Shown here: one piece after another, positions 41,344-50,744 of the stretch
Numbering within the stretch: position 1 is the first letter of the stretch
Layout: each line of letters begins with the position of its first letter
DNA from: Bacillota bacterium
GTDB taxonomy: Bacteria; Bacillota; Clostridia; Lachnospirales; Lachnospiraceae
NCBI GenBank assembly: GCA_023410575.1
Contig: JAEYPP010000039.1
Coordinates: 8,483 to 72,482, forward strand
Length of the DNA: 64,000 nt
Direction: 5' to 3'
The notes under the pieces: model-generated
The model's input: the letters and a program-made list of their open reading frames with translations, nothing else
The model's database searches: none
Told to the model about the DNA's origin: nothing
Made by a program: the position numbers and the translations under genes

Positions 41344-43293
41344 CTAATTTCTCTCATTTATATATTTTTCTAAAATGTTTCTTATTCTTTTTGTAACTTC
41401 TAACCCAATCCTATGGCCAATGCGATTTAACAATCGTTCGCGATTTTCCCTCATAACATCACCAGCATTTTTTGCTAAGATGTAAATATAAAAGACTGGA
41501 AGATAATCGGAGTCAAGTTGTAGAATATCTGATATTCCACTAATCTCCTGAAACGTACAAATTGCATCTTTATGATTATAAAAATAGATTGGTTTATCTA
41601 AACCAATTGAAATACGCTTAAATAACGTTACCGTGTCATAGGTCTTGATATCTTGAAAGGTAAGATTTGTCTCCTCTTTGACAATTTCTTTTACATATTG
41701 TTCAAAATCACTCATCTGTATCTCACGATTATGTCTTGAAATAAAAGATAATACAAATCCCGAACCATGTCTTGTCGTATTCTCTAACACCTCATGAATT
41801 GCTCCTAATGCAGTCATATCTGCTTGTAAGGAACCCTCTTTTGATAGCTTTTGGACTTGGTATAGTAGTTCCTCCATCTCTTCTTTCTTTCGAACTAATT
41901 CCAATTTCACCGCATCATCGATGATTTTAAAATTCTCACTGCGTTTGATCAGAGAATAATAGCGTTTACTGTTGCGTAGCAATTCGGTTAACCGCTGCTC
42001 TAAAACATATTCTTTGGTACCTTCTTTAATTTTATCATTATGATAGTATCGTGTATAATAAATTTGCTTTAATACTGTCATTAACCAAGAATCATTCCAC
42101 TGGGAAAGCGCATTTGCTTTAATTGCACTCTTTTTATTACCTAATGGGAACCATAATCCTGATATATCAAACGGAATTAAAACTTCGCTTCCTGACGGTT
42201 TTCTTGATTCTTTTTCATTGAGGTATTTCGTCACAAGTTCCTTTACAATTCCCTCTAATAGAAAGTCTGTCTTAATTACTCTATGATGATAAATAATATC
42301 TTTATAGCTGTTATATCTTCGCTTAATAAAATCTTCTACTGAACTCACCGTCTTTAATGGGAAACAAAAGAATATTTTCCCATTCTTAACAATCAGTTTC
42401 ATCTCATTGATAATTCTGCTATACTCGATTTTTCCAGTATCCATTCCCGAATTAAGAGAATCCCTTGTCACATAATCTAATCGGTCAGCATCAAGACCAG
42501 AATCCAAGATTCGATGTAGATATCGAAATGCTCCTTTTTCTTTGAAGATTCGATTAACACATTCTAATACTAGAACTTCGAATAGGTTCTCATCGTATCG
42601 ACTCATATCCTCTGTCATTGGAGGAATCACTTTCTTTAGTATACCATCACTAATCTCATCACCCATTTGTTCATGTAACTTTTTATGGTCTTCGAAATAC
42701 TTTGACATCACAGATAAAAATTCTTTCATGTGATCCTTCTTGTTATCTTTAATATCCTTATACTCTAAATAAACATCCTTTAAAGCAAACTCAACAATAT
42801 GACTAAATGGTGGATGTCCAATATCATGTAATAACGCACTTGCTCGGATTGATTGCATCAATATCATATGATGTACTCTATACTTTGTAGGAATATTATA
42901 TGGAATCAGAGAATGGCGTAACTGATCAAACTCAATGTGAGGGATCGAATCAGGTATTCGTCCTCCTAGCTTTTTAATGCAAAATTGAGTTTTTCGACCA
43001 ATTTCACGTATTATCTTATTTAGCTCTAGTTCAAATATTTCAAAAAACTTATTTAACATAACATCTGATGTGTTTAGTAAAGAATGAAAGAACATGTCGA
43101 AGCACAGTTTCATTGTTCCGATCGAATGCTCAAATCTTTTTGTTCGATTCGTTGGAAATGTAAGATAGACCGTAGAGTTCTGATATACATCATGTAACCG
43201 ATTAAAACCAATCGTAGAAATAATTCGTTTCTCATACTCTGTTAGTGCAATTAACCCATGAATCGTATCGTTCAAATAAATGCCTTTTTTCAA
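41344..43293 (-). CDS. HD-superfamily phosphohydrolase (dGTPase-like)
   Basis: A TTG start at 43293 is chosen because GGAGG precedes it by seven bases; the longer frame to 43341 lacks one. The 649 residues contain an early FEHSIGTMKLC, the HD pair in LLHDIGHPPFSH at about residue 150, and GLDADRLDYVTRDSLNSG further on. This arrangement is that of SAMHD1/dGTPase-type HD proteins, metal-dependent nucleotide phosphohydrolases. The long C-terminal half is not recognised. It is 25 bases before the FMN enzyme gene, so co-transcribed. Confidence 0.85.
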   Translation of the reverse strand: MKKGIYLNDTIHGLIALTEYEKRIISTIGFNRLHDVYQNSTVYLTFPTNRTKRFEHSIGTMKLCFDMFFHSLLNTSDVMLNKFFEIFELELNKIIREIGRKTQFCIKKLGGRIPDSIPHIEFDQLRHSLIPYNIPTKYRVHHMILMQSIRASALLHDIGHPPFSHIVEFALKDVYLEYKDIKDNKKDHMKEFLSVMSKYFEDHKKLHEQMGDEISDGILKKVIPPMTEDMSRYDENLFEVLVLECVNRIFKEKGAFRYLHRILDSGLDADRLDYVTRDSLNSGMDTGKIEYSRIINEMKLIVKNGKIFFCFPLKTVSSVEDFIKRRYNSYKDIIYHHRVIKTDFLLEGIVKELVTKYLNEKESRKPSGSEVLIPFDISGLWFPLGNKKSAIKANALSQWNDSWLMTVLKQIYYTRYYHNDKIKEGTKEYVLEQRLTELLRNSKRYYSLIKRSENFKIIDDAVKLELVRKKEEMEELLYQVQKLSKEGSLQADMTALGAIHEVLENTTRHGSGFVLSFISRHNREIQMSDFEQYVKEIVKEETNLTFQDIKTYDTVTLFKRISIGLDKPIYFYNHKDAICTFQEISGISDILQLDSDYLPVFYIYILAKNAGDVMRENRERLLNRIGHRIGLEVTKRIRNILEKYINERN

Positions 43294-43426
43294 ATATAAT
43301 CCTCCTATAACCACTAGAATATTATAATGTATGATTCCCAAAAATACAAATGTTTAGGTACAAGATTACAAATAACGATATCGGAGCATTTTGTATAAAA
43401 AGAAAATCTGAGGATTTACTTTTACA

Positions 43427-43473
43427 AGAAAAGCCTCAAATGTCCATATGAATCGAACATTCGAAGCTTTTCT
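43427..43473 (-). terminator. Possible terminator after the xylanase gene
   Basis: An imperfect inverted repeat (AGAAAAGC-TC-AATGT with its complement) 24 bases past the GH10 stop. T-run after the stem is weak. Confidence 0.4.
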
Positions 43474-43496
43474 CAGAATAAAAAGATTAGCGTACT

Positions 43497-44726
43497 TTAC
43501 TTAAATTGCAATTGCGTTTCCTGACAGCTCGAAGATAACTGTATTGATACCTCTTTTTCACTCCATGAAAGAGAATAATCACCCTTGAATCCTTCTATGA
43601 TAGCATATCCATTCTCATCTGTCTGTACCTGAGTGTTTGTCCACCATTCTTCCTTAATCAATTCTTTTAATTTATTGTACGCTGGTTTTACACTATTGTC
43701 TTTCCGAATCACTCCACTAGGTGCACCTAGCCATGCACCATCAGCAAAATCCCAGCCAGTGATTGCTTCTACTTGAGGATGTGAGAATAGAATTCGATAC
43801 ATCTCTTCTATTTCCTTTGCCTGTCTCTCCTCCCCTTCTTTCGTTGAAGGCCATTCAGGAACTTTAAAATCATTCAAGTCCTCGATATGAGAAGGCATAA
43901 GGTCACCAGAAATCAATGTATTTTCAGTAAAATGAATTGGTAATCCAAAATGCTCAAAACGCCTTAATACGTCATGAACCTTTTGTGCTCCCCAGTAACC
44001 CTGATGCTGATGAGATTGGATTCCAATAACATCAATAGGTACACCTGCTTCAAGACATCCATCGATTAATATTTCGTAAGAAACTGAAGTATTGAAATCA
44101 TTGAGTAGTAAGGTAGCATTTGGATTTACCTCTTTCGCCGCTACAAATACTTCTTTAATTAATCCAATTCTTCCCTTCATCTTGCAAATTCGTGTGATTG
44201 CATTATCATATTTATCGAAATCTGGCATAATTACTACCTCGTTAATTACATCCCACATATCGATAGCACCTTTAAAATTTGTGACCTCACGATGAATACG
44301 GTCAATTTGCTTTTCAAAAATTGTTTCATTGTCATATTTTAATAGCCAATCAGCACAAACGGTATGCCAGCAAAGGGGATGACCTTTTACTTTAACCTGA
44401 TGTGATTGAAGAAATTTCACTGCTTTCATCAGATCATCGGTAAGTGGCTTTCCTTCTTCTTTTTCAAATAAACCCCAGTAAACTGGAACGGTACCATAAT
44501 TATATACTTCAAGCCATTGATTCACTCGGTCTTCAAATAATTGCTTCTGATCATCTTGTGCATAATTTAAATAAACTAAACTATCAAAAGCTCCACAACC
44601 AAATAAGAATTCATGATTTGTCTGGTTTACTTTGATTGTTTGGTTTGCGATTGGTGTTCCAGTTGCATCTATCATTTTCACCTTACAACTTGCTTTACGA
44701 TGTGCAATTGATTGATTATTATTCAT
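43497..44726 (-). CDS. Glycoside hydrolase family 10 endo-xylanase, probably intracellular
   Basis: The start is MNNNQSIAHRKASCKVKM at 44726 (GAAGGAG upstream), giving 409 residues. A short beta-rich N-terminal part is followed by the GH10 barrel. The acid/base Glu lies in MWDVINEVVIM (about residue 160) and the nucleophile Glu in IHFTENTLIS (about 265). KGHPLCWHTVC is another GH10 signature. There is no signal peptide, so it should act on xylo-oligosaccharides inside the cell. A small C-terminal beta domain follows. It is 33 bases downstream of the GH120 gene. Confidence 0.9.
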   Translation of the reverse strand: MNNNQSIAHRKASCKVKMIDATGTPIANQTIKVNQTNHEFLFGCGAFDSLVYLNYAQDDQKQLFEDRVNQWLEVYNYGTVPVYWGLFEKEEGKPLTDDLMKAVKFLQSHQVKVKGHPLCWHTVCADWLLKYDNETIFEKQIDRIHREVTNFKGAIDMWDVINEVVIMPDFDKYDNAITRICKMKGRIGLIKEVFVAAKEVNPNATLLLNDFNTSVSYEILIDGCLEAGVPIDVIGIQSHQHQGYWGAQKVHDVLRRFEHFGLPIHFTENTLISGDLMPSHIEDLNDFKVPEWPSTKEGEERQAKEIEEMYRILFSHPQVEAITGWDFADGAWLGAPSGVIRKDNSVKPAYNKLKELIKEEWWTNTQVQTDENGYAIIEGFKGDYSLSWSEKEVSIQLSSSCQETQLQFK

Positions 44727-44759
44727 TAGCATCTCCTTCAAATTTCATTATTCTTACTA

Positions 44760-46763
44760 CTACCAAAGTTGTTTTTTAGCTTCTTCACCAGATACAAAAG
44801 GTCCTGGTATTGTAGCTACTCCTCGATGTTCCCCAAGGAAATCCTCTTGAAAGATAATTGTTGTGCCATCTGGATTCTCAAATCTTTGTTCCGGTTCAAA
44901 AGCATAACCTAAGATATCACTTGTAATAATTCCATTCTTAAAGTCAGAAAGGAATTCATACACATTGGTCTTTAGTGAGTAGTTACCATCCTGTTCTTTA
45001 AGTTCAACCATTACATGATTTTCATCATCAATTAAATTCAATGCTTCGTTTTTCCATGCTTTTGCTCCATTAAAATAAGCATTACCATTTATCCAAACTG
45101 GGAGATGTGAAAAATGATACTCACCAAGTTTCATCATGTTGGCTGGCTTATCCATCTCGAACCATTGAAGCCATTCTTCATAGGTAGGATACTCATCAAA
45201 CACATGGGTACCAACTACTTGATTGTCTTCCATCGTAAAGCCCATATCTTCTTTCTCTTCTACATTGGTTACTGGCCAGTTTTGAATAAAGATATTATTA
45301 TAGATACGATTATCACCATGTAAAATCGACATAAATCCTGCTACTTCAGTCCTATGACGGATATGATACGGTGTGTAACGAGGTTGATTTAACCCATTAA
45401 TAATGTTATCCGTACCACCACCTACAGAAGTGAATGCACCCAAAATCAAGTTATGTACACAAGCTACACCTTCTGTTGCAATTCTCACGGATGCTTTTGA
45501 CAACATAATATTGTTATCGATTAATGTCGGTCCATGACTAACCTCAACAAATACATCTTGGCTCATCATAGCTCCTTCCGCAGTCGGAGTTCCTTCTGGA
45601 GCATGATTATCATGTAACAGATTCTGTGAAATTCGAGTACCCTGTGCTTGCCAATCGCACCAAATACCCATCGTAGAATGGTGAATATGATTACGACGCA
45701 TCACTACATCGATAGCCGCATGTAGCTTAATTCCAGAAATCTCAGCACCACCGAGCTGTTGCATATTATTAATGTTATGTATGTGGTTATCTTCAATCAA
45801 ACTAAATACACACCCCATACGACCAACAATACCTGTCTGCTCACAATGATGAATATGGCAACGTCGAACAATATGACTACCTATTTTCTCCTTAATCCAA
45901 CCATGATACTGTCCCCTACAAACGGCATCTCTCTCCATCTGTGTTGGACTTTTCACATGCTTATTCGTAAAATAATGATCATTTTCTTCATCATAATATT
46001 TACCTAGAGAAATACCACTACATTTGCTATTACTAATCTCACAGTCCTCAATAATCCAGCCCTTAGACCAGTGCGGACCAATCATTCCATCCTGATAAGC
46101 AGCTGGAGGTGCCCACGTAGTAGCGGCTTTATTCACATTAAAACCACGAAAAGTAATATAACCAACACCAGTTTTAGAAGGCATAAAGCAATTTCTTCGT
46201 ACATTGATTTCCACGTTCTCTTTATTCGGGTCTTTGCCTTGGAAGTTAGCATAAATAACAGTCTCATTCCCCTCCTGCTTTGTATACCACTTGTAAATCG
46301 ACCACTGAGGTTCCCAAGAAGGTTGATATACCTCCCCTTTGATGCATTCCTCAAGTGTTTCTGTTTCATACAGCTGTCTTTCATTCAAGTAAACAGCACC
46401 AGTATGTCGAATGACAGGTGCAAAATACCAATCACCACCAACGAATGTAGTATAAGGATTGTAGTTGCCAAAAACACCATTATCGATGCGACATACCCAG
46501 ACATTATCCTGATACTTTACCCAACTTTTCACTTCTTCAGCACCAGTAATAACAGCACCTAAAGGCGTTTCACTTCTGTATGTAATTCTTGCATCCTCAG
46601 TACCAGAATTGATTGGATCCACATATTCTCGATAGATACCTGGTGCAACAACTACCTCATCACCTGGTTTAGCTACCTTAGCTGCTTCATTAATATGCTT
46701 AAACGGTGTCTGTATGCTACCATTACCTTCTTTAGCAGCCAAACTATTAACATAAATAATCAT
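44760..46763 (-). CDS. Glycoside hydrolase family 120 beta-xylosidase
   Basis: A 667-residue right-handed parallel beta-helix protein. It resembles the Thermoanaerobacterium XylC enzyme as I remember it: GDEVVVAPGIYREYV, WAPPAAYQDGMIGPHWSKGWIIED, AGIKLHAAIDV-like SGIKLHAAIDVVM, CDWQAQGTRIS and FVEVSHGPTLID. In XylC the catalytic Asp and Glu lie in the DW-AQGTR and EVSHGP motifs, both kept here. It would remove xylose from xylo-oligosaccharides. No signal peptide is present. It heads the xylan pair and has an AAAGGAGGG site. Confidence 0.88.
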   Translation of the reverse strand: MIIYVNSLAAKEGNGSIQTPFKHINEAAKVAKPGDEVVVAPGIYREYVDPINSGTEDARITYRSETPLGAVITGAEEVKSWVKYQDNVWVCRIDNGVFGNYNPYTTFVGGDWYFAPVIRHTGAVYLNERQLYETETLEECIKGEVYQPSWEPQWSIYKWYTKQEGNETVIYANFQGKDPNKENVEINVRRNCFMPSKTGVGYITFRGFNVNKAATTWAPPAAYQDGMIGPHWSKGWIIEDCEISNSKCSGISLGKYYDEENDHYFTNKHVKSPTQMERDAVCRGQYHGWIKEKIGSHIVRRCHIHHCEQTGIVGRMGCVFSLIEDNHIHNINNMQQLGGAEISGIKLHAAIDVVMRRNHIHHSTMGIWCDWQAQGTRISQNLLHDNHAPEGTPTAEGAMMSQDVFVEVSHGPTLIDNNIMLSKASVRIATEGVACVHNLILGAFTSVGGGTDNIINGLNQPRYTPYHIRHRTEVAGFMSILHGDNRIYNNIFIQNWPVTNVEEKEDMGFTMEDNQVVGTHVFDEYPTYEEWLQWFEMDKPANMMKLGEYHFSHLPVWINGNAYFNGAKAWKNEALNLIDDENHVMVELKEQDGNYSLKTNVYEFLSDFKNGIITSDILGYAFEPEQRFENPDGTTIIFQEDFLGEHRGVATIPGPFVSGEEAKKQLW

Positions 46764-46893
46764 AGTTTTCCCTCCTTTGCATCAATTCTTATAATTAATT
46801 AGCATTGAATAAATTAATCATATCAAATATATTATGGAATGCAATGGAAGGAATTGATTTTTATTTGTACTATTTTGCTCTTATCTTTTTAAA

Positions 46894-47045
46894 TGGGAGT
46901 GTCGCACTAGCTGAATAGTGTATAAAAGAATGAAGGGCGATGGTATTTTTCGGAGTGCCTTACAAGTCCCCACACGTACTTTGTGGGGTTTGTTTCCATC
47001 GCGCGCCGAAGAAAATATACATGAGTCCTATTTCTTCTTCATAGC
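46894..47045. repeat. Family A palindromic element, copy 5 (chimeric right arm)
   Basis: The left part (AGTGTCGCACTAGCTGAATA, AAAAGAATGAAGGGCGATGG, TTTTTCGGAGTGCCTTACAAG) matches copy 4 almost base for base. The right part switches to ATCGCGCGCCGAAGAAAATATAC, which matches the complement of the TTCGGCGCG side of copies 1 and 3. The outer arms no longer pair, as if two copies had recombined. Confidence 0.8.
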
Positions 47046-47077
47046 AAAAAATCACAAACGCCTAGCAAACAAACAGG

Positions 47078-47104
47078 ATTGTTGCATGATGCAACAATCC
47101 CATT
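47078..47104 (-). terminator. Terminator after the MerR-ABC operon
   Basis: A near-perfect hairpin (GGATTGTTGCA / TGCAACAATCC) directly after the permease stop on the minus strand. The T-run is short. Confidence 0.55.
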
Positions 47105-47113
47105 ATGATGAAA

Positions 47114-47857
47114 CTATTCCCATTTAAATTTCTTGATTCCAATGATTGTACAAATAATAGCAATAAGTAGCATAAGTAATATCGGTAGGAAAACATCACC
47201 GATTGGCAATCCAAGTGTCGCATTCTTTAGTATCTTAATTCCTTGTGTTAAAGGAAATACGTTGACTACTTTTTGCATCATCTCCGGCATTACTTCATAC
47301 GGTAATGTAGCACCTGAAAAAACTAGCATCGGAAAATATAGGAGACTGGCAATCACTCCTGCTGTTTTAGAATCTTTTGCAATTCCTCCTACCATCATTC
47401 CAATACTATAGATTGAAATCATAACAATCAGCCAACCTAGTAAGAACATGAGAATATTTCCTCTGATTCTAAAATCAAAAAATATAACTGCTATTAAAAA
47501 CAAACTAACGAGTGATATAGCTGCATAAACAACATACATCGACACTTCCACAAGTATTATCTTCGCTGGATGAATTGGTGTAACGTGATATCTTTTTAAA
47601 ATCTGTTTCGAACGATAATCTGAGATAACAAGTGGCAAGCCCATGACACCACAGGCACAAATTGCAATGCTAGAAAGAGCACCAAAGGATTGGTCTAGAA
47701 ACGTGTAGTCAGCTCCTTCAAAAGCGGGTTTACTCCCAAACACAATTCCCAATATTATCAAAACTATAATTGGCATTGCAACTGCAAAAATAATCATATC
47801 CATTCCACGCAATGACATCTTTAACTCATTTTTCAATAACACCCTAAATGATTTCAT
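47114..47857 (-). CDS. ABC transporter permease (ABC-2 type)
   Basis: A 247-residue protein with six membrane helices and the ABC-2 pattern (GLPLVISDYRSKQILKRYHVTPIHPAKIILVE; LVFSGATLPYEVMPEMMQKVVNVFPLTQGIKILKN). The start overlaps the ATPase gene by 14 bases with its own GGAGGTAG. It forms an exporter with the ATPase, most likely for a drug, peptide or lipid. It is under the MerR regulator upstream. Confidence 0.87.
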   Translation of the reverse strand: MKSFRVLLKNELKMSLRGMDMIIFAVAMPIIVLIILGIVFGSKPAFEGADYTFLDQSFGALSSIAICACGVMGLPLVISDYRSKQILKRYHVTPIHPAKIILVEVSMYVVYAAISLVSLFLIAVIFFDFRIRGNILMFLLGWLIVMISIYSIGMMVGGIAKDSKTAGVIASLLYFPMLVFSGATLPYEVMPEMMQKVVNVFPLTQGIKILKNATLGLPIGDVFLPILLMLLIAIICTIIGIKKFKWE

Positions 47858-48575
47858 TCGCTACCTCCTCGTCTGTAAACCATAAATAAGCATCCTCAAA
47901 CTTTTCGTAACCACTTTCTTTTTTTGCTAATTCTACAGTTCCATAAAATACAGTTTTCCCTTTCTTTAGGATCAGAATCTCATCACATAATGCCTCAACC
48001 TCGTCCATAAAATGTGAAGTTAAGACAATGGATAACCCCTGTTTCTTTAAAGAAGATAGAATATTCCACACGTCCCGTCTTGCTCTAGCATCTAATCCTG
48101 TTGTTAACTCATCTAAGAAGACAAGTTTGGGATTTGGGATAAGCGCAAGAATGATAAATAGCTTTTGTCTTTCACCACCGGATAGTTCTTTGACAAATTT
48201 GTTTTTCTTATCACTGATTCCGAACTTCTCTAATAAAGTTGCATATTCTCTTGGTTGCTTGTAAAGAGCTGCGGTTATTTCACACAATTCTCCTACCTTG
48301 ATCAAGTCCTGATATTTTGAATCCTGAAACTGTACACCAACTTGTTCAAATAACGATTTCTTGTCCTTGATTGGATTCATACCAAGAACAGAAAGTTCCT
48401 TTACACTACACTTTTTTGTACCCAAAATACTTTCAATCGTGCTACTTTTACCTGAACCGTTTGCTCCAAGAAGCCCAAATGTACTCCCTTCTTTTACTTG
48501 AAAGCTTAAATTATCAACTGCAATTTGATCTGAGTACCTTTTGGTAAGGTTTTTTACGACAATGATATCCTTCAT
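47844..48575 (-). CDS. ABC transporter ATP-binding protein
   Basis: Starts at MKDIIVVKNLTKRYSDQ (48575, six bases after GGAGG), 243 residues. Walker A GANGSGKSS, signature ELSGGERQKLFI, Walker B KLVFLDELTTGLD, switch LTSHFMDE. The Walker A has Ser-Ser instead of the usual Thr-Thr, a tolerated variant. It pairs with the permease overlapping its 3' end. Confidence 0.9.
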   Translation of the reverse strand: MKDIIVVKNLTKRYSDQIAVDNLSFQVKEGSTFGLLGANGSGKSSTIESILGTKKCSVKELSVLGMNPIKDKKSLFEQVGVQFQDSKYQDLIKVGELCEITAALYKQPREYATLLEKFGISDKKNKFVKELSGGERQKLFIILALIPNPKLVFLDELTTGLDARARRDVWNILSSLKKQGLSIVLTSHFMDEVEALCDEILILKKGKTVFYGTVELAKKESGYEKFEDAYLWFTDEEVANEII

Positions 48576-48657
48576 TTTCATCCTCCTTAATCGCATCTTT
48601 AGAAAACTCATTGTTAATCGTAAGAAATTCAGAGGAATTTCCTTCGATATAACAAGA

Positions 48658-48685
48658 ATAACACCAGTCAAAAGTCTGGTGTTAT
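48658..48685 (-). terminator. Hairpin overlapping the MerR gene stop codon
   Basis: A perfect 10-bp stem ATAACACCAG / CTGGTGTTAT with an 8-base loop covers the last bases of the MerR gene and precedes the ABC genes. No good T-run follows, so it may be an attenuator, an mRNA processing site or an operator rather than a full terminator. Confidence 0.4.
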
Positions 48686-49440
48686 AGTGGAGGGTTAAAA
48701 TATTTATTTTTCATATTTATAAGCAATTTCAGTACTTCTTCTGCATTCTCTTTTGCAATCTTTAACGACTCTATCAGTCGATCACAAACATCTATAATAT
48801 CTTCATCTTCACTTGGAGTATTTAATATTTCGATGGCAACCACATTTTTTACCTTTGAATCAAGAGCATTCAACATTCTTAAGATGGCTGACAACGAATA
48901 GTTCGCACATCTTAATGAACGAATCACTTTAAGTCGGTTGATATCTTTTGAATTATAAATTCGATAACCATTTTCTCTTCGTTTCACTTTTAGTAAACCA
49001 TTCATTTCCCAATTTCGAATCGTATCTATCGTAATCCCTAATTCTTTCGCTACCTCTGAGCGTTTTAATACTTTATTCTCCGTCTGTATTTTACTGCTAA
49101 ATAACTCATTCGTTATTTGTGCAGCTTCAGTTGCGAATTGAATCTCATTTTCTGCGGTTTTTATATATTCTTTGGCACAGACAATTGCTTCATCAAACTG
49201 ATATTTAGCTGCATATTTTACTGCAGCAATTATTTTTTTACGAAGTCCCGCTTGTATTATTGGAATTTGAAATGCTTTCTTCGCCAAATGAAACTGATCA
49301 ATATGAATTTCCGTAAAAATACGATATCCATTGATCTTTCTTTCTGGAACCTGAAGTAATTCCCATTCTTCATACATCCTAACCGTGTTCGGATGCACAC
49401 CTACTATCTTTGCTATCTGGCTTGTTGAATATGTTTTCAT
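48682..49440 (-). CDS. MerR-family regulator with two DNA-binding domains
   Basis: The start MKTYSTSQIAKIVGVHPNTVRMYEEW at 49440 follows AAGGTG. The 252 residues hold two MerR-type winged helices: residues about 2-70 and about 120-190 (RSEVAKELGITIDTIRNWEMNGLLKVKRRENGYRIY). A tandem MerR arrangement is less common than the single one. The C-terminal helix could dimerise or bind a ligand. It lies directly upstream of the ABC genes and probably regulates them. Confidence 0.88.
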   Translation of the reverse strand: MKTYSTSQIAKIVGVHPNTVRMYEEWELLQVPERKINGYRIFTEIHIDQFHLAKKAFQIPIIQAGLRKKIIAAVKYAAKYQFDEAIVCAKEYIKTAENEIQFATEAAQITNELFSSKIQTENKVLKRSEVAKELGITIDTIRNWEMNGLLKVKRRENGYRIYNSKDINRLKVIRSLRCANYSLSAILRMLNALDSKVKNVVAIEILNTPSEDEDIIDVCDRLIESLKIAKENAEEVLKLLINMKNKYFNPPL

Positions 49441-49497
49441 ATTTACGCACCTTCTTTCTATCACCCCAATTTATGAGCTAGTACTGTAAATTCACTA

Positions 49498-50556
49498 TTA
49501 AGAACGTTTACAAAAATCACATGGAATATTTCTGAATTTCCCAAAAAATAAACTTTCTTTCATATGTTGAATTCTATTTATCTCATTTTGAAATTCACTC
49601 AATAAATCTCCTTGAAAGCGCGGTCCTTTTGTAACTATCATTGAATTAATAACCTCATCTGGTACTGGTAGAGATAACCCATCCAACTCATAATTGTCTT
49701 TTAGGTCCACCCTTAATCGTACCTCTTTCTCATATGACCATGCTTCATTCTTGACATACCCAATTAACTCATGGGCATTTGCTACATCTCTTAATATGTA
49801 GTTACTTGCATTACCACAAGTAGTTATTTCAACATTATCCTCTCCCAGACGGTCCGTATTACAATACGCAATATTACTAATAAATAGATCCAGTTTTTCT
49901 CTATTTATATATGTACTCCAATCTATCTGTTTTGTCTTTGGATTTGCTTTATAAACTTTATCAATATTACGTACCCAATTTTTAAATACATTAATTGGGA
50001 TTGCTACCATTACACCACTCTCCCAAGGTTGTGCATACATGCTCCACATTGCAAGACTTTCTCTTGCTTCCATCATAAAACTAGAAAAGAAGATATTCTT
50101 CCAGACTTCAGGTTCTGCATGCTTGTACTCCAATCCATCATTCATATTCGATGGGTTATTTAAGAACCAAAATCCACTGTCGATAATGGATAGAACTGCT
50201 CTTAAGTTTGTATAGTGATATACGTATCCATCAATCCCTTTTCTATTTTCAAGCCTTCTTGAGGAGTCTCTAAGATATGCAATTAACCCCTCATAAGATG
50301 TAATTAATTTAAAGTCTGTAGTACTCCCTTGCTTGATTAATTGATTGTATGCAATTCCCTCTTGCATTTGAATATATGTAAAATATCCTAACCCCGCATC
50401 ATTTCTTATCCCAAATATTTTGTTCTCTCTTTTTAAATTCGAAATTATTGTTGATATATGGTTTTCTGTCGTTTGATACTGATTCGCTAAGTCTTTCACT
50501 TCGAAATAGTTTTTTCCGTTACTTATCTCATCATATATCTGCTCCTCTAATTGCAT
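49498..50556 (-). CDS. Winged-helix N-terminus fused to a DUF2971 domain
   Basis: A 352-residue protein. Residues about 1-65 look like a helix-turn-helix (YFEVKDLANQYQTTENHISTIISNLKRENKI). From about residue 105 the DUF2971 pattern begins (DGYVYHYTNLRAVLSIIDSGFWFLNNPSNMNDGLEY) and continues with ESLAMWSMYAQPWESGVMVAIP. The protein ends CDFCKRS, a CxxC motif. DUF2971 proteins are of unknown activity and occur often near defence or phage genes. The YHYTN opening recalls ADP-ribosyltransferase-like folds; this is only a visual likeness. It is monocistronic. Confidence 0.7.
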   Translation of the reverse strand: MQLEEQIYDEISNGKNYFEVKDLANQYQTTENHISTIISNLKRENKIFGIRNDAGLGYFTYIQMQEGIAYNQLIKQGSTTDFKLITSYEGLIAYLRDSSRRLENRKGIDGYVYHYTNLRAVLSIIDSGFWFLNNPSNMNDGLEYKHAEPEVWKNIFFSSFMMEARESLAMWSMYAQPWESGVMVAIPINVFKNWVRNIDKVYKANPKTKQIDWSTYINREKLDLFISNIAYCNTDRLGEDNVEITTCGNASNYILRDVANAHELIGYVKNEAWSYEKEVRLRVDLKDNYELDGLSLPVPDEVINSMIVTKGPRFQGDLLSEFQNEINRIQHMKESLFFGKFRNIPCDFCKRS

Positions 50557-50744
50557 CGCACCACTCCTTAACTCGCCTATACATCAGCTTCGACATTAAA
50601 TTACTTCCTATCCCCATCATCAAGTACATAGTAATGAATACATTTTTATCCTATAGTAATATCCTATCATACTTTGAAGATAAGTAGAAGCGATAAAAAG
50701 ATTAATATAGGTGATTATTTACAACCATTGTTGTACCTATTATG

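Larger units (their letters stand above)
46764..47113. other. Intergenic region upstream of the xylan operon
   Basis: About 350 bases. The first 130, next to the GH120 gene, are AT-rich and should hold its promoter, but I find no convincing -35/-10 pair. The rest is a family A repeat and a short hairpin (GATTGTTGCATGATGCAACAATCC, spanning 47081-47101) that may end the ABC permease transcript. Confidence 0.4.

Noticed and set aside
45759..46562. Plus-strand frames within the GH120 gene
   Set aside because: They are antisense shadows in a well-supported gene with intact catalytic motifs.
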